DNA of 33,364 nt. Origin: Hyphomicrobiales bacterium. Lineage in GTDB: Bacteria; Pseudomonadota; Alphaproteobacteria; Rhizobiales; Beijerinckiaceae. The stretch is from contig JAFAHO010000303.1 in NCBI GenBank assembly GCA_019237205.1, positions 1 through 33,364 on the forward strand, in the 5' to 3' direction. A program made the translations under genes and the position numbers. Numbering within the stretch: the stretch's first letter is position 1; each line of letters opens with the position of its first letter. The notes below the pieces were generated by a model. The model saw only the letters and a program-made list of their open reading frames with translations, was not told the DNA's origin and did no database searches. Of this stretch, positions 1-7,913 are shown one piece after another.

Positions 1-435
1 GCCCCAGGTCGATCGGCGGCCGCGCCGGCAGGAATTGTGGCGGAGTAGATGAGAATCTGCAGCCGCTCGAGGTTTTTCAGTCGCTCAGGCGCCTTTTTTT
101 GCAACTTTTGATGGGAATCATACATTATGATAGTGTTGTATGTGGCCGTCGGAAAGTCTAACCTGTCACGAATGAAAGATATCATCGGTTTGTAAGGGAG
201 TCGCCCCACGACACCGTGGGTCAAATCTCTTTTGCCATAAAAGAGCAAATTCTTCGTTCGGCGGATGACGCTGCCAGGTTCGGGCGCCAAGACAAGGTAA
301 AACCTGGGTTAAGAACCTGATCGCCTTGCCGCTGGTCAAAATTCGATCGTTCCGATTGGCGGGCTCGCCTTGCGGCCCGGCGCAACGCGGCGAACCGCAA
401 AGAGCCTATCCGTTGGTTGGCCAAAGGGAATCGGC
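1..435. other. Intergenic region, possible 3' end of an upstream gene
   Basis: No convincing complete gene. One plus-strand frame is open from base 1 to a TAG at 46-48 (tail reads APGRSAAAPAGIVAE), which could be the end of a truncated gene but is too short to judge. A run of seven T follows GCGCC at about 91-100 and could be the end of a terminator. An AT-rich patch at 100-180 contains the 6-base arms CATACA (119-124) and TGTATG (137-142). A hairpin CCCACG-ACAC-CGTGGG lies at 205-220. Short ORFs overlapping 221-435 have no recognisable content and look like GC-frame artefacts. Confidence 0.35.
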
Positions 436-1641
436 TTAGAACGCGGTATCGAGCGTGAACAGGTCCTGCGGCTTCCCGACCCCGCGCAGCGCGTAGCGGC
501 CGACGGACGCAAAGCGCCGCCGCTCTGCTGCAACCGATTCCGCAAAGGCCGACGAGATGAGGATCGGTTGGTCGACCGACCGGCACATTGTGGCGATGCG
601 GGAGACTTCATTGACCGCCGGGCCGACGACAGTGAAGTCGAGGCGTTCTTTGCTGCCGATGTTGCCGTAGAACACCACTCCGAGATGGAGCCCGAGATAC
701 ATCTCGGTCGTGGGAAGGCCCTCGGCCGCGCGTCGCGCGTTGAGCGCCGCGACCGCCTCGCGGGCTTCCTTGGCCGCGTCGAGCGCGGCGGCGCAGGCGC
801 GGGCGCGATCCTCAGCCGGGAAAATCGCCAGCACCCCGTCGCCGATCAGCTTGAGGACGTCGCCCGAATGCTCGTGGACAGCGGAGACGATCGCATCGGC
901 GTAATCGTTTAGCAGCGGAATGATCTGCTCGGGCGGGGATGTGTCGGAGATTCGCGTGTAATTGCGCAGGTCGCTGAACCACAGCACGGTCTTGATGCGG
1001 TCCGCCACTCCGCGCGCGATCCGGCCCTGCAAAACGCGCCGGCCCGCGTCGCGGCCGAGATAGGTTTCGACCAGGGTTTCGGCGATGCGCCCGAGCGAAG
1101 CGGCTTTGATCGCAAGACCCAGGAACGGGGTCAGCCGCGTAAGGGCGGCGACCTCGTCCTCGGTGAAGCCCTCCGCCCGATCGGTCATCCAAGAGGAATA
1201 GAAGCAGTCCATCTCGCCGATCGCCCCGTCTGCGGCGAAGCGGTTGAGAATCGCCACGAAGTCGGTAATTGCAGCCGTGCGCAAGTCGGCAAACATCGGG
1301 AACTCGAGGTCTCCGTCGGCCGCGATGCGCCGCCGCAGCAGCGAATTCCCGTCTTCCAGCATCCGATACCACGGGCTGGTGCGCCAGCGCTCTGCCGCCT
1401 CTCCTTCGGTGCTACGTCCGTACTCGGTGAGCGTCGCCTCCGGCTTTTCGCGCTCCCAGCGAAAGGCTCGGCCCTCGTGAACGGGATGAAGCGTGTCGAT
1501 GAACACGATCGCGCGCGCAAGCGGCACCCCTGCGGCGACGGCGCGCAGGCAGAACCCCTCGACGAGGACGGTTTCCGACCGCCCTTCGAGCCCGACCTTG
1601 GCGAGCCAGCCCGCCAGCTTGGCAATCTCCGCCTCTGTCAT
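436..1641 (-). CDS. Class III adenylate/guanylate cyclase
   Basis: Likely makes cAMP from ATP. The C-terminal cyclase homology domain covers roughly residues 205-385 of 401 (numbered from the ATG at 1641). Visible catalytic features are the two metal-binding aspartates D224 (in WFSDLRNYTRIS) and D268 (in LKLIGDGVLA), purine-selecting K264 and D335 (LDFTVVGPAVNEV), and transition-state N344 and R348. The K/D pair favours adenylate over guanylate cyclase. The first 190 residues are a soluble domain with no membrane segment and no motif I can name; similar N-terminal regions occur in other rhizobial cyclases. An ATG four codons upstream (1653) is possible, but GGGG just before 1641 and the MTEAEI start favour 1641. 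It is divergent from the sugar-acid operon, with about 150 bp between them. Confidence 0.9.
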   Translation of the reverse strand: MTEAEIAKLAGWLAKVGLEGRSETVLVEGFCLRAVAAGVPLARAIVFIDTLHPVHEGRAFRWEREKPEATLTEYGRSTEGEAAERWRTSPWYRMLEDGNSLLRRRIAADGDLEFPMFADLRTAAITDFVAILNRFAADGAIGEMDCFYSSWMTDRAEGFTEDEVAALTRLTPFLGLAIKAASLGRIAETLVETYLGRDAGRRVLQGRIARGVADRIKTVLWFSDLRNYTRISDTSPPEQIIPLLNDYADAIVSAVHEHSGDVLKLIGDGVLAIFPAEDRARACAAALDAAKEAREAVAALNARRAAEGLPTTEMYLGLHLGVVFYGNIGSKERLDFTVVGPAVNEVSRIATMCRSVDQPILISSAFAESVAAERRRFASVGRYALRGVGKPQDLFTLDTAF

Positions 1642-1790
1642 GGCCCCGATCATAGTGCGGGTCTGCCGCCTCCGCCAAATCGCGGCGCCCAGGTCTCGGT
1701 CAAGGCCCGATTGCGTTGGATCGGACCCCGCAAGCCTGCTACGAGATGAGGCGACGCCCTCACAGAACGAACGCCGACGGGAGGAAGGAA

Positions 1791-2738
1791 ATGAGCAAGA
1801 TTGCTCTCGTCGGACTCGGTCTCGTCGGCCGCGCCTGGGCCATCAGCTTCGCCCGGGCCGGCCATGAAGTCGCGCTCTGGGACGAGCGCCCCGAGGCGAT
1901 CGACGAAACGCTGACTTTCGCCAACAAGGTCCTCCCCCAACTCGACGATCAAGGCCTGCTGGACGGCGAGGCCGCGCTCAGCGTTCGCGGTCGCCTGCGC
2001 CGCGCCGGCTCGCTCGAGGAAGCCCTCGACGGCGCGGCCCACGTCCAGGAAAGCGCGCCCGAGGACGTCGAGGCGAAGCGCGAGATCTTCGCCCGGCTCG
2101 ACCGCGCCGCCGAGACCGAAACGGTCCTTGCGAGCTCCACCTCGGCGATCCTTCCCTCGCTCTTCGCCGAGGCGCTCAAAGGCCGCGCACGCTGCCTCGT
2201 CGCCCATCCGATCAATCCGCCCTATCTCATTCCGGCGGTCGAAGTCGTGCCCTCGCCATGGACCGATGCGGACGTCGTCGAGCGCACGACCGCGCTCTTC
2301 CGCGCGGCGGGACACACGCCGATCGCGATGACGCGCGAAATCGACGGCTTCGTCGTCAACCGCCTGCAGGGCGCGCTGCTGGAAGAAGCGTTCCGCCTCG
2401 TCGCGGAGGGCCTAGCGACGACCGAGGACATCGACGTCGCCCTGCGGGAGGGCTTGGCGCTGCGTTGGTCGTTCATGGGGCCATTCGAGACGATCGATCT
2501 CAATGCGCCGGAGGGCGTACGCGACTACGCCGAGCGCTACCAGCATATTTACGCGCGGATCTTCCCTTCGACGCAATGGCGGGCCGACTGGTCGGGACCC
2601 ATGATGGACAGGATCGAGGCGGAACGCCGCGCCCGCCTGCCAGCCGGGGGGCTCGGCGAGCGCGCGGCGTGGCGCGACCGCCGCCTGATGGCGCTCGCGG
2701 CCCACAAGCGGTGGGCGGGCAAGGAAATCGGTGATTGA
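1791..2738 (+). CDS. 3-hydroxyacyl-CoA dehydrogenase family, L-gulonate 3-dehydrogenase-like
   Basis: NAD-dependent dehydrogenase, 315 aa, cytoplasmic. Rossmann motif GLGLVG at residues 8-13 and an acidic residue (WDER) after strand 2 indicate NAD use. The HPINPP motif (H139), the preceding SSTSAILPS loop and the C-terminal MGPFETIDLN region match the lambda-crystallin/L-gulonate 3-dehydrogenase branch closely, better than fatty-acid FadB-type enzymes. L-carnitine dehydrogenase is a related alternative. The start is set by a strong GGAGGAAGGAA just before the ATG; in-frame codons upstream lack a binding site. It is the first gene of a four-gene operon with an SDR, DgoK and DgoA, which points to oxidation of a sugar acid rather than an acyl-CoA. 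The exact substrate is inferred. Confidence 0.82.
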   Translation: MSKIALVGLGLVGRAWAISFARAGHEVALWDERPEAIDETLTFANKVLPQLDDQGLLDGEAALSVRGRLRRAGSLEEALDGAAHVQESAPEDVEAKREIFARLDRAAETETVLASSTSAILPSLFAEALKGRARCLVAHPINPPYLIPAVEVVPSPWTDADVVERTTALFRAAGHTPIAMTREIDGFVVNRLQGALLEEAFRLVAEGLATTEDIDVALREGLALRWSFMGPFETIDLNAPEGVRDYAERYQHIYARIFPSTQWRADWSGPMMDRIEAERRARLPAGGLGERAAWRDRRLMALAAHKRWAGKEIGD

Positions 2739-2745
2739 GCCGCCC

Positions 2746-3519
2746 ATGACCGCCTCAACCCTCTTCGATCTCTCGGGCAAGACGGCGCTTGTCACCGGCT
2801 CCTCGGCCGGGCTCGGGCTCGCGATGGCGCGGGGTCTCGCCGAGGCCGGCGCCGCGGTCGTGCTCAACGGGCGCGACGAAACAAAGCTCGCGGTGACCAC
2901 GAAGGCCTTCGAGGCTGAAGGCCATCGCGTGCTGACGCGCGCGTTCGACGTCGCGGACGAGGCGGCGGTCCGAGGTGCGTTCGAGCGCTTCGACGGCGAG
3001 GGCGTCGCTATCGACATCCTCGTCAACAACGCCGGCAACCAGCTGCGCAAACCCATGCTCGACCTGACGACCGACGAGTGGCGCCGCGTGCTCGACGCGC
3101 ATCTCACCGCCGCCTTCCAGGTCGGCCGCGAGGCGGCGCGCCGCATGATCGCGCGCGGGCGAGGCGGCAAGATCATCAACATCGGCTCGCTCGCCAGCGA
3201 GGTCGCCCGGGAGACCATTGCGCCCTATACGGCGGCGAAAGGGGGCATCAGGATGCTGACGCGGTCGATGGCGGCCGAGTGGGCGAGGCACAATATCCAG
3301 GCCAATGCGATCGGGCCGGGCTACATCGCCACCGAAATGACTGTCCCCCTCATGAACGACCCCAAGTTCGACGCCTGGGTCAAACGCCGTACGCCGTCCG
3401 GACGGTGGGGCCAGCCTGGGGATCTCATCGGCGTGACAGTCTTCCTCGCGTCCGCCGCCTCGGATTACGTCAACGGGCAGATCGTCTACGTCGACGGCGG
3501 CCTGCTCGCGGTCATGTAG
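2746..3519 (+). CDS. SDR oxidoreductase, gluconate 5-dehydrogenase-like
   Basis: Short-chain dehydrogenase/reductase, 257 aa. It has the cofactor motif TGSSAGLG (17-24), NNAG (94-97) and the catalytic triad S148, Y161 and K165 (YTAAK). The C-terminal half (RWGQPGDLIG, then VNGQIVYVDGG) closely follows the IdnO/gluconate 5-dehydrogenase pattern, an enzyme that interconverts gluconate and 5-ketogluconate. The ATG at 2746 fits the family N-terminus; a GTG at 2731 behind AAGGAA would overlap the upstream stop and is a real alternative. It sits 7 bp after the gulonate-dehydrogenase-like gene and just before dgoK. A role as galactose or other sugar dehydrogenase in a De Ley-Doudoroff-type pathway is also possible. 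Confidence 0.82.
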   Translation: MTASTLFDLSGKTALVTGSSAGLGLAMARGLAEAGAAVVLNGRDETKLAVTTKAFEAEGHRVLTRAFDVADEAAVRGAFERFDGEGVAIDILVNNAGNQLRKPMLDLTTDEWRRVLDAHLTAAFQVGREAARRMIARGRGGKIINIGSLASEVARETIAPYTAAKGGIRMLTRSMAAEWARHNIQANAIGPGYIATEMTVPLMNDPKFDAWVKRRTPSGRWGQPGDLIGVTVFLASAASDYVNGQIVYVDGGLLAVM

Positions 3520-3534
3520 CGCGACGAGGTCCCC

Positions 3535-4464
3535 GTGAGCGAAGACACGCCCGCCCTCATCGCCCTCGATTGGGGATCGTCCAGCTTCCGCGCCTATCTC
3601 ATGTCGCGCGAAGGCGCGATTCTTGACGAGATCGAATCGGCGGACGGCGTCTCGACCATCGCGCCCTATGCCTTCCCCGCCACGCTCGAGCGCCTTGCCG
3701 GAGGCTGGTTCTTCGCCCATCCGGAGCTGCCCATCATCGCCTCGGGCATGGTCGGAAGCCGGCACGGCTGGCGTGAGGCGCCTTACGTTCGCTGCCCCGC
3801 GCAGCCGCGCGACATAGCCGCCAATCTCATCGCCGTCGGAGCGGGCGAAAGACAGGTTCATCTCGCTCCGGGCCTCGCCTACGAGGACGAAAACGGGCAG
3901 CCCGACGTGATGCGCGGCGAGGAGGTCGAGATTCTCGGCATCGCCAGTTCCGGTGGGCGCCTGATCGTCCTGCCCGGCTCGCATTCGAAATGGGCGATCG
4001 TCGATCGCGGGCGCATTCTTAGCTTCAAGACCTTCGTGACCGGGGAGCTCTTCGCCGCGGTCAAGGACCACACGCTCGCCGGCGCCTTCGCCCGCGTGGC
4101 GAGGCCGAAATCGCCGGGCGCCGCCTTTGCGCGAGGCGCGACGCAAGGCGCGGCCGCCGCCCGGGGCGAAAAGAACGCTGGGCTGCTCGGCGCCCTTTTC
4201 GGCGTGCGAAGCCTGCCGCTGATGGGCAAGCTCGCGGAGGACGACGCGGGCGACTATCTGTCGGGGCTCCTCATCGGCGCGGAAATCGCCGAGGCGCGAC
4301 GCCTTTTTGCCGACGGGACGCCGCACGTTGCAGGCGCAGAGGCGCTCGTCCGCCGTTACCTCGCGGCCTTCGACGCGCTCGGCGTCAAGGCCATCGCCGC
4401 CCCGCCCCGGGCGGCGGCCCGCGGGCTCCATCTCCTCGCGCGCGAAGCAGGCCTCATCCGATGA
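3535..4464 (+). CDS. dgoK: 2-dehydro-3-deoxygalactonokinase
   Basis: Phosphorylates 2-keto-3-deoxygalactonate with ATP to 2-keto-3-deoxy-6-phosphogalactonate. The 309 aa length is typical. The N-terminal motif ALDWGSSSFRAYLM is the family's ATPase-fold phosphate loop. SGMVGSRHGW, ILGIA, VLPGSHSKWAIV and the FVTGELFA segment are the other conserved blocks. It starts with GTG at 3535 behind GACGAGG. Its last bases overlap the start of dgoA (ATGA arrangement at 4461), so the two are translationally coupled kinase and aldolase steps. Identification is strong because motif content and gene partner agree. Confidence 0.92.
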   Translation: MSEDTPALIALDWGSSSFRAYLMSREGAILDEIESADGVSTIAPYAFPATLERLAGGWFFAHPELPIIASGMVGSRHGWREAPYVRCPAQPRDIAANLIAVGAGERQVHLAPGLAYEDENGQPDVMRGEEVEILGIASSGGRLIVLPGSHSKWAIVDRGRILSFKTFVTGELFAAVKDHTLAGAFARVARPKSPGAAFARGATQGAAAARGEKNAGLLGALFGVRSLPLMGKLAEDDAGDYLSGLLIGAEIAEARRLFADGTPHVAGAEALVRRYLAAFDALGVKAIAAPPRAAARGLHLLAREAGLIR

Positions 4465-5081
4465 TTTCCCTGACCCCGACGCCGCTCATCGCCATCCTCC
4501 GGGGCGTCCGACCCGACGAGGCCGACGCCATCGCTTCGGTCATCGTCGAAGCCGGCTTCGGCGCGGTCGAGGTTCCGCTCAATTCGCCGGACCCGTTCGC
4601 CAGCATCGGGACGATCGCCAAGGCATGGGGCGACAGGATTGTCGTCGGCGCGGGGACCGTGCTCGCGGTGGACGAGGTCGAGCGCGCGGCAGGCGCCGGC
4701 GCGAAGCTCGTCGTCGCGCCCAACGCCGACGGGGCCGTCATCGCGCGGGCGCTCGAGCTCGGTCTCGTCGTTCTGCCAGGGGTCGCGACTCCGACCGAGG
4801 CGTTTCGCGCGCTTTGGCTCGGCGCCTCCGCGCTCAAGCTCTTTCCCGCCGAGGCTATGCCGCCGGAAGTCGTGGAGGCCTGGCGCTCCGTCCTGCCGAA
4901 GGCGAAGCAGCTCTTTCCGGTCGGCGGCGTCACGCCCGAACGGATCGCGCCGTACCGCAGAGCCGGCGCCGACGGCTTCGGCATCGGCGGGGCGCTTTAT
5001 CGGCCGGGCGCAACGGCGGCCAAGATGCGAGAAAAGGCGCAGGCGTTCGTGGCGGCGTGGCGCGACGCTGAAGCCGGCTAA
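4461..5081 (+). CDS. dgoA: 2-dehydro-3-deoxy-6-phosphogalactonate aldolase
   Basis: Cleaves 2-keto-3-deoxy-6-phosphogalactonate to pyruvate and glyceraldehyde 3-phosphate, the last step of galactonate breakdown. Class I KDPG/KDPGal aldolase fold, 206 aa, the same size as E. coli DgoA. The Schiff-base lysine is K126 in SALKLFPAE; R14 (LRGV), E37 (EVPLNSP) and the GAGTVL and PVGGVTPE phosphate-site loops are present. The start overlaps the dgoK stop. A KDPG aldolase (Eda) is the alternative family member, but the kinase partner argues for DgoA. It is the last gene of the operon. Confidence 0.92.
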   Translation: MISLTPTPLIAILRGVRPDEADAIASVIVEAGFGAVEVPLNSPDPFASIGTIAKAWGDRIVVGAGTVLAVDEVERAAGAGAKLVVAPNADGAVIARALELGLVVLPGVATPTEAFRALWLGASALKLFPAEAMPPEVVEAWRSVLPKAKQLFPVGGVTPERIAPYRRAGADGFGIGGALYRPGATAAKMREKAQAFVAAWRDAEAG

Positions 5082-5166
5082 AGCGCCGGCGCGCGCTATG
5101 ATCCTCTGAACGCCGCGAGCGTCGGGCTTGCCGGCGCCCGGGCTCATCATCGTCGCGGTTCCTCGG

Positions 5167-6441
5167 TCATGGCATCCTGTTCGGCGGACACGTCCCGACA
5201 GCGCCGTTGTTCATTCCGCAGATCAGCATATCCATGACCGTCGGATTGACGAAATAGCCGGTGTGGGCGTTCGTCGGGTCCGAGAATAGCAATGGGACGC
5301 TGAATTCGTTGTTCGACATAAACACGTTGGTCACCGCGACCTCGCCCCAGTCCGGCCGGGGGAGGTTGAGGTTTCTCGGCTCGAGTCGCCATGAGAGAAT
5401 GTCGTTCGGGTCGCTGAACGCCACGACCTCGTTTGCTGCCGGGGCTCCGGACGGTCTCGCTTGCCTCGCCCGCGCTCTCGCAATGAGCCAGCACTTGGCG
5501 AATTGCTTCGTGACGGCCTCGCTCGCGGACGACTTAATCTTGGGTTCTTGCGGGTCGCGCCGCAGCGTCGAAAGATCGAGCAGTGCGAGCTGGTTCGCCA
5601 TCATGTAGATGACCGGCGTGTTCTCCAGAATCTTTTCCGCCGCACCGCCGCCACTATTCGGCCGGCAGTCGTCGACGCGCAATTCCGCTTGGATCGAGTC
5701 CATCAGCATGTAGCCGCCCAGGCTGTGGGTGATGATGACAGTCGGGTCCTGATAGTCGCCCGGCGCGCATGTCCTCGTGTCAGCATGCCACGTTCCTCCG
5801 GTCACTTTGCAAAGTGCGCCCTGGACGGAGGGACGAATGACCTCCTTGCGGTAGGTCCCGGCATACAAGAGGGCGTCGGCGAGCTTGTCGTCGATGAAGT
5901 CCTTGGCGAATGCGGCGAAGGCTTGCTTGGCCGGAGCGCTGTCGTCTTCCGTCTCGAGGTTGCATTTGACCGGCGCCGTCAGCGGCGCCCAAAGGAGATA
6001 GCTCACGGTCAGCGCGGGTTCGGCGTTCGGGCCCGGAGCGAAGTTATAGGTGTAAAGCAACGCCCGATTGTCTCGGAACACGGACGTGTTCTCGATGGGC
6101 TCGGGCGTCGGCTGAATGAGCGCGGGCTGAGCTGGCGTCGTCTTGGTGTAACAGCCCTGCCATTGCGCCTGCGGATCGTGGGGCGGGATTTGCACGAGGC
6201 CGAACCGGCTGGCGAGCGAGACGATAAACGCGTCGAACCCGTTCGGCGTCGGCGTCCCCATGCCATGCACGAGCAGCACATGCAGCGGCCGCCCCGGCGC
6301 CTCCTCGCCGACGAGCGCGTTCATGCCCTGGAACGACATACTGTCGTGCTCAGGCACGACCGGCGTCGGAAGCGAGGAGCAGGCCGTCAAGGTGAAAACG
6401 ATTACGAAATTCAAAAGCAATAATTTCGCGAACTGCAGCAT
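5167..6441 (-). CDS. Lipoprotein of the alpha/beta-hydrolase fold, unknown substrate
   Basis: 424 aa. From the ATG at 6441 the protein begins with a lipoprotein signal peptide (MLQFAKLLLLNFVIVF) ending in the lipobox LTAC, so it is probably anchored in a membrane facing the periplasm. An in-frame ATG at 6495 would put 18 charged residues ahead of the signal and is rejected. A hydrolase core is visible: VHGMGTP (oxyanion region) and ITHSLGGYM, a nucleophile elbow with Ser in HSLGG. Several Cys pairs (for example CKVTGGTW...TCAPG, LICG...GTCPP) fit an extracytoplasmic protein with disulfides. It has no operon partner. The start lies in AT-rich DNA unlike the neighbours. Confidence 0.72.
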   Translation of the reverse strand: MLQFAKLLLLNFVIVFTLTACSSLPTPVVPEHDSMSFQGMNALVGEEAPGRPLHVLLVHGMGTPTPNGFDAFIVSLASRFGLVQIPPHDPQAQWQGCYTKTTPAQPALIQPTPEPIENTSVFRDNRALLYTYNFAPGPNAEPALTVSYLLWAPLTAPVKCNLETEDDSAPAKQAFAAFAKDFIDDKLADALLYAGTYRKEVIRPSVQGALCKVTGGTWHADTRTCAPGDYQDPTVIITHSLGGYMLMDSIQAELRVDDCRPNSGGGAAEKILENTPVIYMMANQLALLDLSTLRRDPQEPKIKSSASEAVTKQFAKCWLIARARARQARPSGAPAANEVVAFSDPNDILSWRLEPRNLNLPRPDWGEVAVTNVFMSNNEFSVPLLFSDPTNAHTGYFVNPTVMDMLICGMNNGAVGTCPPNRMP

Positions 6442-6671
6442 GGGTCTTTCGTGTTCTTTTCTTCGAAAGAAACTATCTAGTTCGCTTTGCTGCAACTCTA
6501 GGAAGAATATTTAAGTGTGACCTTAAACTGATTCGTTTTTACATACTACATTCCGCCACATTGACCAAGCTGTCACGATTCACAACATTAGGCAATACAG
6601 TTTTTCACGAATCCGTGATAAATCTTTCATGCGAACGAGGATGCGTCGCAGCGAGCACGCCCCGCCTGGAG
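6442..6671. promoter_or_regulatory. AT-rich intergenic region upstream of the lipoprotein gene
   Basis: About 230 bp without a gene, clearly richer in A/T than the rest of the window. It lies upstream of the minus-strand lipoprotein gene and downstream of the amidohydrolase stop, so it should hold the promoter of the former and the end signal of the latter. A small hairpin TTCTTT-TCTTCG-AAAGAA is visible near 6455. No clear -35/-10 pair can be claimed. Confidence 0.3.
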
Positions 6672-7643
6672 TTAAAGCCCAAACAGCCGCTCGGCGTTCG
6701 CGTGCGCAATTCGCTCCCGGTCCGCGTTGCTGACCGGCAGCCGGTCGAGAAAGGCGCGGCCATCGGCCATCGACTGGTAAGGATGGTCGGTCGAAAACAT
6801 GATCCGGTCGACCCCGACCTCGAGCAGAAGATCGAGGAAAGTCGGCAGGAAGTTGAAGCCGGAGAACGTGTAATGGACGTTCTCGCGCAGATAGGCGCTG
6901 ACCGGCTTCTTGAGCTTGGTTGCGGCCTGCGACATGACGTCGACGCGCTGGATCATGAAGGGCAGCGATTCCCCCATGTGGCCGACCACGATCTGCAAGG
7001 CGGGATGCGCGTCGAAGACCCCGCCGACGACCATGCGCAAAACGTGCAGCGCGGTCTCGATGTGCCAGCCCCATCCGGGACCCGCCATCATCTCGCTGAC
7101 GATCGGCGAAAGTCCGCCGAACCAGGCGTCGACGACGGCTTGCGGCGACGGAGTCGGATGGAGATAGACTGGAAACTTGAGCGCCTCAATGCGCGCGAGA
7201 ACCGGCCAGAAGAAGCGGTCGTCCAGATACCGGCCGCGATGATGGCCGTTGATGACGACGCCCTTGAAACCGCGGCCGTCCGCCACGCGCTCGAGCTCCG
7301 CGATCGCGGCTGGCGGATCGCTCAGCGGAAGCGAGGCAAGCCCGAAAAAGCGGGTCGGATGGCGGCGGACGGCTTCCGCAAGGGCGTCATTCGTTTGCCG
7401 CGCGACCCGCTTCGCCTCTTCGCCTTCGAGCTGTTCGACGCCCGGTTCCGTCAGCGACAAGGCCTGCACGTCGACGCCCGCGGCGTCCATCGCCGCCACT
7501 CGTCCATCCCCGAGCTCGGTCAGTTCGGCGACGACACGCGCCAGCCTCCCGCCCAACGTCTCCGCTCGGTCCTTGAGCTTGCGGCCCGGCCCTTCCATGA
7601 AGGCGGGCGTCGCGAAATGCTCCTCGAGGGCGATTGTGCGCAT
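6672..7643 (-). CDS. Amidohydrolase family 2 (ACMSD/decarboxylase-like)
   Basis: 323 aa metal-dependent TIM-barrel protein of the amidohydrolase-2 family, which includes 2-amino-3-carboxymuconate semialdehyde decarboxylase, gamma-resorcylate and 2,3-dihydroxybenzoate decarboxylases and related hydrolases. Candidate metal and active-site residues are E8 (ALEEHF), H162 (YLHPT), H222 (VVGHMGE) and D286 (FSTDHPY); the HMGE and STDHP motifs are typical. The start is set by GGAGG eight bases upstream. It lies downstream of the GST/VOC/CoA-ligase operon on the same strand, with one unrelated gene and a 270 bp gap between, so a role in the same aromatic-acid catabolism is inferred rather than shown. 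Confidence 0.85.
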   Translation of the reverse strand: MRTIALEEHFATPAFMEGPGRKLKDRAETLGGRLARVVAELTELGDGRVAAMDAAGVDVQALSLTEPGVEQLEGEEAKRVARQTNDALAEAVRRHPTRFFGLASLPLSDPPAAIAELERVADGRGFKGVVINGHHRGRYLDDRFFWPVLARIEALKFPVYLHPTPSPQAVVDAWFGGLSPIVSEMMAGPGWGWHIETALHVLRMVVGGVFDAHPALQIVVGHMGESLPFMIQRVDVMSQAATKLKKPVSAYLRENVHYTFSGFNFLPTFLDLLLEVGVDRIMFSTDHPYQSMADGRAFLDRLPVSNADRERIAHANAERLFGL

Positions 7644-7862
7644 GGGACGGCCTCCTTCGAACGACGAAGCCAGAGATCAAGAGGGCGACGCGCTATTCGT
7701 ATCGACGCCGCAGGATGGCCGACCGCTTCATCAACGATCGGCCGAGTTGCGATCGCCCCCGACTACGCCAGGGTAGGGCAAAGCTCGATCAGGTGGAATC
7801 GTTCCCCTGCCGTCACCCGCCGGCGCTCAGCCACGCTGGTCGTGCAGAATTAGGGCGCGAGA

Positions 7863-7909
7863 CAAGACCAGATTGTCTTGAGCTTAGTCGCCCGCAAAAA
7901 GGTCGCGGG
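7863..7909 (-). terminator. Possible weak hairpins downstream of the hydrolase-like gene
   Basis: Two small inverted repeats lie just beyond the stop of the minus-strand gene ending at 7914: CCCGC/GCGGG at 7891-7909 and CAAGAC/GTCTTG with a 6-base loop at 7863-7880. Neither has a T-run on the minus strand, so a rho-independent terminator is only possible. The rest of 7644-7913 holds no gene that I can see. Confidence 0.22.
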
Positions 7910-7913
7910 TAAG

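Noticed and set aside
370..912. 180-codon plus-strand frame at the left end
   Set aside because: Mostly antisense to the adenylate cyclase; no motif or binding site.
2755..4431. 558-codon open frame on the minus strand
   Set aside because: Lies entirely opposite the SDR and dgoK genes, has no recognisable domain and the Arg/Asp/Gly-rich composition of an antisense frame in GC-rich DNA.
6561..7853. 430-codon open frame on the plus strand
   Set aside because: Antisense to the amidohydrolase gene; no motif.
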